From positions 7,564,001-7,628,000 of the forward strand of contig JASJZC010000004.1 in the NCBI GenBank assembly GCA_037178855.1: 64,000 bases of DNA, in the 5' to 3' direction. Position numbers and translations under genes: made by a program. Each line of letters begins with the position of its first letter. Within the stretch, counting starts at the first letter, position 1. The notes beneath the pieces are model-generated. The model saw only the letters and a list, made by a program, of their open reading frames with translations, was not told where the DNA came from and did no database searches. Below are positions 33,671-43,743 of the stretch, piece by piece. This stretch comes from Oscheius sp. JU75. Lineage: Eukaryota > Nematoda > Chromadorea > Rhabditida > Rhabditidae.

Positions 33671-35725
33671 TCTCTCCCTTTCTAAACAAGGGAGGGCCCA
33701 AGAACAATGGACTTTAGAAAATGAAAGCTCCAGAACAACAGGGGGCACCTGTTGTTCTGGAGCCAGTTGTCTCTTTCGTTCAAAGCCACAGGATACATAA
33801 ATCTCCTGCGACGAGCCATATTTCCCGAGACTTCCAGGCAAAGAAGATCGAGGAGCAGGATCCCTAATGAAAAAGGAGAGTCGACAGAGTGACGGTGATG
33901 AAAAAGTCGGAGAGAGGGACACATGGAAATGTGTGCGCGTGCGACGAGGAATGAAAAAGAGCGATAGACAAGGTCATGAAGGTAACGGGATCGGGAGAGC
34001 AGAAAGCGACAGAGGCTCGGAGAGACAGAGAGACAGAAAGACAGAGACAGAAAGATAGAAAGACAAAGAGTCAGTGGCACAGAGACACAGTGGAACAGTG
34101 AGACAGAGATACGGAGAGACAGAAACCGACACTAAGATTGAACAGCACGGAGAGATAGAGATCTGGCTCTGTGTTGGCAGCCGTCGATCTGTCAATTGAA
34201 AGCATTGGAGCAGATAAGGGATGGAGAAAGGTGACAGGATCCGATGGCAGCTTATGTTTGACTAGCAACACATTCTCTCAAAGAGAGAACAAAGGATGAC
34301 CCCTTGCTTGTTGACACCTAACACCGCTACCGATATGTTTGACAGAAAATGAAGGGCGAGAGAGAGAGAGATTGAGACTGGGAGTCAGAGTGACGGAGAG
34401 ACGCAGAAACAGAGACATAAAAACGGAGAAACAGACAGAGAGAATGATAGATTGGCAAAAACAGAGACAGCGACAGAGATTGAGAGACAGAGTGACCAGG
34501 AATCTGATGCTGGAGGTAAGAAAGGCCGAACCATCTGGATGTAGTTAGTGTCTGCTGTAAAAAGAACAACTAACATGTGTTACATCCGGATGTTTCCCAC
34601 CAGAAAAACATGACATGTTTCTGAGAGCCAGAAACTTGACTCTCTCTGTTAATTCAAAAAGTCCCGTGGCACCTGTCTGGAGCCAAAACTGCCCATTAGG
34701 TTGTCAAGGCATGACCAGCTGTTGGAAAATGCAAATGTCTTATAATTCGACAGCGTCAATTTTCGGATTAAATTTATCGCCAGTTCGAGGCAGTCATAAC
34801 GAAAGAGAGAGAGAGGACATTAGTGTCATGAGGAAAGAAATGACGGACTGAAGGTCACTCGGATAAACCTTTACAGCTTCCAAACAGTGGGTGGTCAGTT
34901 TTGCCACCTGGCCGACCTACTTGGTTGGGGAAAGGACACACAAACCTGTAGTGAACAATACTGAGGAAGGGAAATGTCTCTATGTCTATGTCTCTGTTTC
35001 TGCCTCTCAGTCTTTCTGTCTCTCTGTCTCACTCTACAGAATAGGCGATTGACTGAACCAAACAAGAGTCATGGGTCAATGAACAAAAACTGTGAGGACA
35101 GCCGGCTGTGTACAAAACAGCGGATGAGGATAATGAGCGACAATGGATTACGGTAAACAAAGGGATAATTGAGAGAGGAGCCCGACTACTCTGTCTCTCT
35201 TTATTTTTGAAAAGAGACCGAGGGACTCTTGTCAAATCTCGTCTCTAAGCCCACTTAATGGCTTTTGGAAACAATTTGAGTGGGCTCTTGAGGCGATTCA
35301 TCATTGTCGAGTTCGGATTAATTGGACTGACAATTAGGGGGAACAGATTGCGCAACGAAGCCAATTCGCGCCAAGATTGTCGTGTGCTACAGTCGAGATG
35401 GAAGCAACATGCCGCCTTTACGGTCAACCAATGGGCCGGAGAAGAAGGACAGACGGCTGCAAACAGGCCACTTTACGACGTGTTACAGTAGTCTGTCGGG
35501 AGGGAATTCGGGAGTGAGTCAGGGGATCGAACAACAGAGTTCGAAGAGATGGATATAGAGACAGAGAGACAGGGAGAAAGAGACAGAAAGACACAGTAAC
35601 TGTAGTCAGGTAAGAGTCGAGTTCGGGAATGAGTCAAGAGTCTGGACAAAGGAATTAGAATCTGGTGGAAGTCTTCGAGAGCCTTCTGGTGGTTGATAGA
35701 ACCAAAATAAAGGATTGGTAGTAGT

Positions 35726-35789
35726 CGCGGGATCGAGCCTGGGCCGTTGGAACAATGTTCGCGTCCTAGACCACTAGACCACTGGCTCA
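35726..35789 (-). repeat. tRNA-like element (intergenic)
   Basis: The minus strand reads AGTGGTCTAGTGGTCTAGGACG and, further on, GGCCCAGGCTCGATCCCGCG. The D-arm resembles that of genuine tRNAs (TGGTCTAGTGG), but the cloverleaf does not close. It is the clearest copy that is not inside a recognised gene. Confidence 0.6.
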
Positions 35790-35804
35790 AAGTTTTTGAA
35801 TTTT

Positions 35805-35875
35805 GTTTAGTTCAAGGGCGCGCTTGTATCCAGAGCCTTGCACGCCGCACCGAAATCCAAATACTTATGTAGTAG
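35805..35875. repeat. dispersed GC-rich repeat, copy A
   Basis: A block beginning GGGCGCGCTTG and containing GCACGCCGC.CCGAAATCC matches 43180-43240 (GGCGCGCGCTTGG...GCGCCGCGCTGAAATCC). The two copies are about 75% alike over about 55 bp. Confidence 0.6.
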
Positions 35876-38800
35876 CAATGTGCCCAAGAATTTAATTTCA
35901 TCGTCTTTTTCATGAGGAGATCTTAAAAATGAGGCCGAATTTTTAAGATCTGCTTAGAAGAAATTCTTACAGAGAGGGTGAGAGGGAGGAACTGAGAAAA
36001 GGAAGGAGTAAATAGACTTGAGAGCATTGAATTCCAGTCATAAAGACGAGATTCTTGGCTATGCAGGCACCTGAATACTGAGCCAGCGGAACCCTACTTT
36101 TTGAAAACAATGGGTCTCTGAGCGGCAGAGATAGAGAGATAGAAAGAGGGACGGAGAGACAGATAGAGAGAGAGAGACAAAGAAAAAGAGAGACAGAGAA
36201 AAAAAGAGTCAGGGAGGCTAAGAGACTGACTGAGAGCAGAGGGATAGAGAGACCAAAACGGATAACAATTCAAGTATGCCCCTCTCATATCGAGGGTGAA
36301 TCGGGGCGTCTAATCTGACGATAATTGCCTATAAGACCACACCGGAGGAAGCACCGTAAACAGCCATTCGTCTTTAGGCCATACTGGTCATTACCGCCTT
36401 GCCCATTTCGCTTTTTCGCACCACTGGACACAGTGGCTCAGAAATTGCGCCAAATTCACGCAGCGGCGTTTCTCTCATGTGCACCTGGAGGAAGTTGGCC
36501 TCCGGTCTGGTTGGGAGCTCTGGAACGGGTTGGGGGAGCTTGGAAAATGCATGGATTTGATCAAGATGGAGAAAAAAAAAGAAAAACTGGCTGGGAAAAC
36601 GAGCCTAAGAATGATTTGGTGAAAAACAGAAGTGTTGACCACTCGGTCACGAGAGCAACTCTGTTGCGAGAAAATAAGAGTAACATCAGGTCCAAAAATG
36701 GGTGACAAGTAACAACCTTGGAGGAGCTCAATGAAAAAGTGGCGAAATGTTTTGGGAATCTACAGTAACTCTCGAGACTGTACGAATTCCTGATGTTACG
36801 AGGTAGTCACAGGTACAGAGACAAGACGGTGACTCTTCCTCCCCCTTGCGTGAATCTCTCTCTCTCCGATTCCGGATGACTCAACTGCACGTTTCCCGTC
36901 TTACGAGTTACTGATAGCGCGCTCAAGTATTCGGGAGGAGCTGGAGCCAGCTGCCGTCCCCCTAAATGGTCATAAATGATGGTAATCTTGGCGCTTCCGC
37001 TCATCCTCTCACCCTCGTCGGATCGTATGTTCCCTCGTCCCGAACATGATACATGAGTGATGAGCAGCTCTAGTGGGCTAAGCGCTCGAACATGCGTTCC
37101 GAAATAGGTTGCCTTTGGGAGGATAGTAAGGGAAGGGAAGGGGGTGGTGATGGTGTAGAGAGGTAGAGAGACAAAGAAAGTGTCCAGGAAACAGAAAGAG
37201 AGAGTGACAATTGAGACTTAACAGTTGTACGATTATCGTTCTGGATAATCGCTGCTGTGCACACAAACAAAGATGGGGTCTGATCAAAGAGAGAGACCGC
37301 CTTGACCACCCATGGAGTGAGGATGCAAGAGTGACTACCGGTTTGTTTATCGAAACGCGAGACTCTAGAGTATAAACTAACACTGGGGAGCCCCATTGTT
37401 TCGAACTTGGAGAGAAGACAGAGCCGTAGAGTAATTGGCCAGTTCAGGGGAGGCAGTTGTGTTCAGTCCCATTGTTCGCTTCAAAAGAAAAACGGCGGTG
37501 TTCCCGAGACATAATTAAAGGAGTCCGAGAGTGAGTTTACAGTGGTCATAAATTAGGAGCAGAATACTACTGGACTAGAGGGAGAGGAGGCATATAATGG
37601 ATGAGAGGCCTATCAAGTATCCGTATGCGGCAGGTCATCAGATCTTTGTTGAATATTACATGAGAGGCACTCTCTTTAGTCGAATAATCGTCTCGCATAG
37701 TTATACAGGACTCCAGGGACACACCGGAATCTTGTCCTTTAGATGTCAGATTAAGGAGCCGGGCAAAACAAGACCCTCGAGGGAGGACGGGTTTGACGGG
37801 TACGATGGGTTGATAAGACTAAGCGAGAGCAAGGGTGACATCCATGAGACTGGGGACATATCTGAAAGCATCAAGCTTGTTTTCTTGGTGTATAGCCTAA
37901 TTTTTGGCTGAAAAAAATGCTAATAGAAAGAAGACGGTGTCGGGCCGAAACATGGACAAAGTTGAGCGCGCTAACTCTTCCTGATTTCTCAAAAATCTTA
38001 TAAGTTTACTATTTTCCAGTGTGTTTGGCCTCATTTTGAAGCTCTTCAGATGATGAGATGAAAAAGACAATGGAAACATTTTCCGGGGCAGAGAGCCACA
38101 CCAGACCATTTTGGAATTTTGGTACGGCGTGCTTCGTAACACCTGTAGGTGCGCCGAAGTCTACTGATCACGTGCAGTTTGGAGGTTGAAGACGAGATTT
38201 TCTAATGTTGTTTTTGATCCTACAAAAGTGCTGGACCGAGCTTTTACTGTGCAAATTTTAAAGATGATAAATATGACCCGGCACCCAAAAAATTGTCAGA
38301 TACCAGATACCAAGCTAAAGTTTCAAATTGGTTTCGAACAACAAACAGTGGCCAGGCTTTAGGTCATTTTCCTGTAATGGTACCTTGAAAAAATTAGTTG
38401 AAAGACAAGATTTGAACAAATGAGGCCGTATAATTTGAAGTAAAAATCACGCAATACAGAAAAATTGCCTGTCATGGTCCCTGGAGGGATAGACGTTTAC
38501 GGGAACAGCTCTTTGACCAGATGACATAGACAGATTGCATGGGACAGAGGATCAGTCAAAGTGAAGAGACATGGCAAGGAAAATGTTCAAAAGGATAGAT
38601 TTTCCTTTTAGCAGGAAAGTCCAAGCTGCAGAATCCTTGACAGTCGATGCGTTGGAGGAAGAGAGTGGTCAAGTCCGACCAGATCCCTACAAAGCTAGGT
38701 AAGAAGGCTTAAGACGGAGACAAAGAGGGTAGTAATTAGTAGGACAGGTCAATCCCCCACACTGTCTAAAGGAGCCGCCTCTTCCTGTGCCAGCTGGAAG

Positions 38801-39244
38801 CTCCGCCGATTACCTAAGCGCGCGAGCGGGTGAGACTACTAATTGGAGCTGATAGACAGAGTCTAAGACCCGTCAGCTGTCCAGACAATTTCTTTGGGCA
38901 ATGAAATACGAAACTGTCCGAGGTCGAGAGACAAATTGGCTTCGCTGCCAAAACATGGGATTACGGACCCGAAGGGGGCCATTTGGAACAATCGCAGCCA
39001 ACCATATGTCACCTTTCGGAGAGTGAGGATGACACCTGCTTGAGGACAGAAATTTCTTGAGACAGACTGTGACAGAGACAGTGACAGATTACCTAGAGAG
39101 ATTACAGTACCTTGTCTTCCGGCCTACAACTGTTTGTGCACGGCGCTGTAAACAGAACGGGTAGGATTAGCCAATGGCTGTTTTTTGCAGACAGTGAGAG
39201 GGATTTTGACAGGATTGTTCAGAGTGTGTAAGAGTAGAGAGAGA

Positions 39245-39445
39245 GGAGAAGAAGCCGGAGATGGTAATCGAGAAGAAAGAAAAGAAGAGATCGGTGCCGG
39301 ACAAGAAGGAGCCGCAGAAGAGCTCGGACGAGGCCCAGTCCAAGGAGGGCAAGACCAAGTCGAAAGGCCCCGCCACGGCATGGAAGACGAGTCCTCAGAG
39401 AGGAAGAAGCAGGCGCAGACACGGCCACCGCCACAGATCCAGAAA
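39245..39445 (+). pseudogene. lysine/proline-rich coding fragment, copy 1
   Basis: The frame reads EKKEKKRSVPDKKEPQKSSD and then KEGKTKSKGPATAW. Copy 2 at 40720-40950 encodes a close relative. The copy is cut off at both sides. The codon use (AAG, GAG, CCG) is unlike the low-complexity surroundings, so this is real former coding sequence. The function is unknown. Confidence 0.5.
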
Positions 39446-39605
39446 CTGGTGAGAGATGGTATGGGGGTGACACGGGCGACCGAGCTCAAGTCAAAAATGA
39501 AATATCTCTTTTTGGGTCGTAGAAGTGGTTTTCCAGCGTTGCGATGTTTTGCAAAGTTGTAGATTTTGGTATGGGCTACAACTTTCCAGAGCATACCAAG
39601 GCTGA
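39440..39605 (+). repeat. dispersed hairpin repeat, copy 3
   Basis: It contains GGGGGTGACAC, TTTTTGGGTC and the final hairpin TTTGCAAAGTTGTAG...CTACAACTTTCCAGAGCAT. The order of blocks is as in the copies at 32280 and 45430. Confidence 0.65.
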
Positions 39606-40339
39606 AAAATCATGTTTTTGAAGAGAGAGGCAGAGAAACAGGGAGACAGAGAGGATCCCTGTGTGAACTGTCTCCGAAGATCGACAGTGACACAATTTGC
39701 CTAATCGAACATAAAAACGGCAGGTGGTCCGCGTCAAAACGGACAAAATTCGAGGTGACGTAGCAGCTGGAGGCAGACTGGGAGGTCATGAGGAAGATGC
39801 GTAAGCCCTGAAGAGTGCTCTGCGCAGAACATATAGCGGACAAACAAACGTACGCATACGGGGGATGACACAGTCATGATAGCCAACATAGGGTGCGAGG
39901 GAGGGCTGTACTACAACTTATCTGTCAGAGTGATATGAACCGACAAAGGGTAACCAATTGATAGCAATTTCATAGCAGCTGGAGCAATTTATTGGGGTCA
40001 CCTATAAGCCAGTACTTACCTTGAGTAGAACATACCGAAAGAGTCATTAGACGAAGCAAACATCCAGCAATAAAACATTCAAAACACTTTTTTAAAAAGT
40101 TTGTTTTCCTTCAAAGTTTAGTAATAACTCTGCATTCAAAAGGAGCAAGAAAATTCTGGATAGTAAGCAGCGCAAAGACTGCAGCAGCAGAAGAGACGTC
40201 ATCTAGGATGGATACTGCAACGGCTCCGTCAAGAACGAAGGTTACCATAAAGCCAGGATGAGTGTACGGTCACTGTCTCGGTCAGCTTTCAGATACAACT
40301 ACATGCTGATTACTGTTAATCACAGAAAGGAGCTCAAGT

Positions 40340-40960
40340 TCGGAATGATGGTCTAGAACGTCGGCACCGGCGAGAAGATCGTCCTGGTCAGTGCCGTCAC
40401 CGCGGGAACCAGCCGTCGATCGATCAGATGGAACAGCTGATGAATGCCTCCATCGCGATGCCGTCCGTCGAGCCCCGATCCAATGTCAGGGGAATTCAGC
40501 GTCGCTTCAACGCCAAGCTCCAAGTCACACCGGCCGGTCAGAAGAAGGGCTTTTTTAACCAGCCCGGGCAGCCGGCTCAGGTTGGCTTGGGAGTCAAGAT
40601 CACGGAGAACCTCACGCCGCAACTCATCTAGACCGATCAGTGCTGTGGTCTTGAACTGCAGAAGCGCGCGCCGAACAAGCACCCTTCTTCCAATACCACA
40701 GCCACAGCCTCAGAGAGAGAGAGAGAGAGCCGGAACCGGAGAAGAAGCCCGAACAAGAGCCCGTCGTCGAGAAGAAGGAAGAGAAGAGATCGGTGCCAGG
40801 TAAGGAGCCGCAGAAAAACTCGGACGAGGCTCGGTCTAAGGAGGACAAGGCCAAGTCGATGGGCCCCGCCACGAGTCCTCAGACCCCACCTTCGCCTCCG
40901 TCGAAGAAGAAAAAGAAGCAGACACCGCCACCTCCAATCGACCAAGAAAAAGTCCATTTG
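40340..40960 (+). pseudogene. decayed coding sequence with lysine-rich tail, copy 2
   Basis: A long frame of coding character reads DQMEQLMNASIAMPSVEPRS, then KLQVTPAGQKKGFFNQPGQPA and GLGVKITENLTPQLI, then a stop at 40629-40631. The same frame reopens through ELQKRAPNKHPSS to the lysine-rich EKKEEKRSVPGKEPQKNSDE tail shared with copy 1. Upstream, GTGEKIVLVSAVTAG joins only after a frame change. The stop plus the frameshift argue for a pseudogene. I cannot identify the parent family. Confidence 0.5.
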
Positions 40961-41252
40961 TTTTATTGTTCGGGTGCAGAGAGACAAATAGACAGATACA
41001 GACAGTATGCTTCATTTTATATCAAACTAATACAGGACAGAAGGCGGAGGCGTTGGCGTTGGAAGAGAAGCATCGTTAAATTGCCAGTAGAAGAACTGCT
41101 CAGGAGCTGCCGACGTAGGGGTGACAAGATAAATGGAAAATTTCGTGAGGTGGTTGTCAGTTATCATGCTATTCAATAGTGTGTTGAACGTCTTTGGATT
41201 CGTGGCGGGAGTTATCCTAAAGATTAGATTTTGATTATTACCCCGTTCTGCA

Positions 41253-42903
41253 TTACATTAAATAAGTCATGTCGTCACCATCAGTTGGCTGCAAATAGAC
41301 ACATGGCTTAGTTGGGTCACCGAAGGTCTTGGCGAGACTGGTGAAGTTGTAGCTGGTTTTAGGCGTATCCATCTAGAAGGTCAGCTCATGAGACCGAGAG
41401 TCACAGAAACAGAAAAAAAAGAGAGAGACAGACAGAGAGACTGAAAGACAAACTGATTTGCATCTGAATGAGACGTAGTGACAAGCCTTCAAGGTTTACC
41501 TGAAGTGTTTTTTTTGGTTCCAATACATAGTCCCAACGACATGTTTTTCCACTGGGCATAGCTGACATGTCACCAGTTTCGTTGTAACCAGGTGACCAGA
41601 ATGGTCCAGCAATAGCGTTTGTTCCATCCGGATAGCAGTCACCTGTACAGAGATTTTTGAAAGAACGGTCCCCTCTGAACTTACTCATTAGGCACTGCTT
41701 GTACTTATCCTCGTTTCCTTCGCAACCGGTGCAGAAGTTTCCACCGCTATCAGTCTAAATGTGAATTGCAGGCAGTATTTTCTGGTGTCTACATCGCAGG
41801 TTCTGTTACCCGTACAGAAATCCTGATTATCAGGTATGTCGCAGAATGCTTGCGTTGTGGTGGGAGCAGGAGTCGGGGTGGTAGCTGGAAAGGATATCTG
41901 TCTTTGTCAATCTTCATACTCACTAGGCGCTGGTGTAGTTGGAGCTGAATGTTAAAATTGGTACTGTCAAAATATCAATCTTACGCAAGGTGCATCGATT
42001 GAAGCAGTCATTGCTGCCTCCCTTCGCAACGGTATTCACATAGGTATTGGGCAGGTTGAGATAGAAAGTAGCGTTGTTGATGTTTTCAATTGTAGCCTGG
42101 AGATCCGCGACGATTTGGTTTAGCAGGCTGAAAGGAGACACAGCTTGTCTCCGCTCTCTGTCTCTTTATTTCTCTGTCTCTGCCTCTTCGTCTCCTAGTT
42201 TCTCTGTCTCTCTGTATCTCTCTGTCCCTCCGTTTCACACTCTGTTTCTCTGCCTCTCTGCGTTTCTTTCCCTCCGTCTCTCAGTCTCTCTGTCTCACTC
42301 TGAAGCATTATTCAGCTGCTGTTGCAGATTATCCACTTGTACTGTAGCATTCAAAACAATGGCCTCGAGACTGCTATTGTAGTTGTTCACTAGCTACAAA
42401 TATAGAGTTATTTTTTTCGTGCCAGGACCCACCACTACGTCGTCTTCATATGTGCACTCGTCTGTATCTACAATATTGTCATCCTCGGCAATCAAATCAG
42501 CATCGTTCTTCGGAGCCAGGTAGGTGTAGGAACAGTAGCCATTCACACAGTCCGCGAAAGTGAACTGAACGTAGGAGACGTTGACTTGGGGTAGAGTCGT
42601 GGGTGTGGGAGTGACAGTCGTCGTGGTCGAGGAAAAGGCATTGACCAATTCTACATCTACTTCAACACTATCATCACTATCAGTCGAGGGGGCCTTCGAC
42701 CCGGATGTAGGGCCAGCAGTAGAAGCAGTCGAAGGGCCAGCTGTGGGAGCTTTGGAGGAATCTGACCCTCCAGTTGTAACGGTATCGTGAACGCTGGTAC
42801 TGCTTTGAACTGTACTTCTAGGAGCACCAGTGGTCCGGGTCTTGATAGTACAAGGGACAGCCGAAGCTGCTCCGAGGAGGAGGGCGAGCAGAAGGACCCT
42901 CAT
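41253..42903 (-). CDS. secreted Thr/Ser-rich glycoprotein, cysteine-rich C-terminus
   Basis: Eight exons (42903-42433, 42393-42299, 42127-41985, 41944-41924, 41884-41793, 41754-41685, 41642-41500, 41372-41253) join in phase to give 384 aa. A signal peptide (about 1-16, ending near ASA) leads into a mucin-like Thr/Ser/Pro segment to about residue 95. An acidic stretch and a helical region with several N-glycosylation sites (NNYNSS, NATV, NNAS, NNATF) follow. A second TTPTPAPTTT linker joins a cysteine-rich domain (FCDIPDNQDFCTGNRTC, FCTGCEG, CYPDGTNAIAG, KTCRWDYVLEP). It is probably extracellular or cuticular. The intron between exons 5 and 6 is only 38 nt. I do not recognise the C-terminal domain. 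Confidence 0.8.
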
Positions 42904-43179
42904 TGCCTGAAAGAGAAAATATAGCAAAGAGGGTGATAGGGAAGCAGAAATAGAACAGTATCAGAAACTTTTCTTACAATAGTCAGATAAGAGTCAACCT
43001 CGAGAATGAGTCTCGACAAAAAAATTGAAAAGCAGTGAAAGCCAGACGTGTAAACTATCATCACATTGAAGTAGCACCAAAATGAAAAAGATAAAGTTTT
43101 ATAAAGCACTGGACTCGAATATGTATCGTTCAAATATTGTGGGAGCTTTGTATCACTAGGCTATTGGTGCAAACATTCA

Positions 43180-43240
43180 GTTCAGGCGCGCGCTTGGAAC
43201 CTGAGCTGTGTGCGCCGCGCTGAAATCCCAAATTGTGATA
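43180..43240. repeat. dispersed GC-rich repeat, copy B
   Basis: It matches copy A at 35805 (see there). It lies next to GACAGA-type low complexity at 43270-43520. Confidence 0.55.
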
Positions 43241-43743
43241 TCATAGCTGTGCCTGGCAGAATCATTTTATGTGAGACACAGAGACAGAAAGATAGAGAGG
43301 CAGAGAAACAGAGAGACAGGGCGACAAAGAGACAGAGAGACAGAAAGATAGAGAGGCAGAGAGACAGGGAGACAATAAAACAATAAGACATAAAGACATG
43401 GAGACAAAGAGACAGAAAGATAGAGAGACATAAAGACAGAGACAAAATGACAGAGAAACAGTGGGGCGGTTAGACGGAGAGACAGAGAAACAGAGACAAG
43501 AGACCTTCTTTCCATAAGTCAGAGAGACAGTAAGGAGAGGAATGCAGGCTGAAAACTGTCTTCAGTAGCTGTCTGTCTTTATCTAATCAGTAGTCCGGAA
43601 GCATGCCTAGGGACTACACCCTCTTCATATCAGCATTGATCCCCTCGATGTATAGACCTCGGGAGGGCCCCCCTTGAGATGGTACATTAGGAGTGTTGTG
43701 GTCACTCCCGTCGCGTACAAACAGTCTCTCTGTCTCTCGTCTT

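Larger units (their letters stand above)
27640..39000. other. gene-poor interval of diffuse GACAGA/TCTCTG low complexity
   Basis: I find no coding region with a recognisable domain or phased exons here. Runs of GACAGAGA/TCTCTGTC with 6-10 nt periodicity occur at about 27710-28040, 28935-29030, 30330-30500, 33000-33110, 34015-34130, 34345-34500, 35545-35600 and 36120-36250. Open frames in these runs are artefacts of the repeat (Leu/Ser/Cys-rich or Glu/Arg-rich peptides). Copies of a dispersed repeat (29640, 32280) and one tRNA-like element (35726) are listed separately. Confidence 0.7.

Noticed and set aside
37597-37911. 104-aa frame MDERPIKYPYAAGHQIF...
   Set aside because: It begins plausibly but shows no recognisable domain, no splice partner and no neighbouring gene structure. 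It is left out as unsupported.
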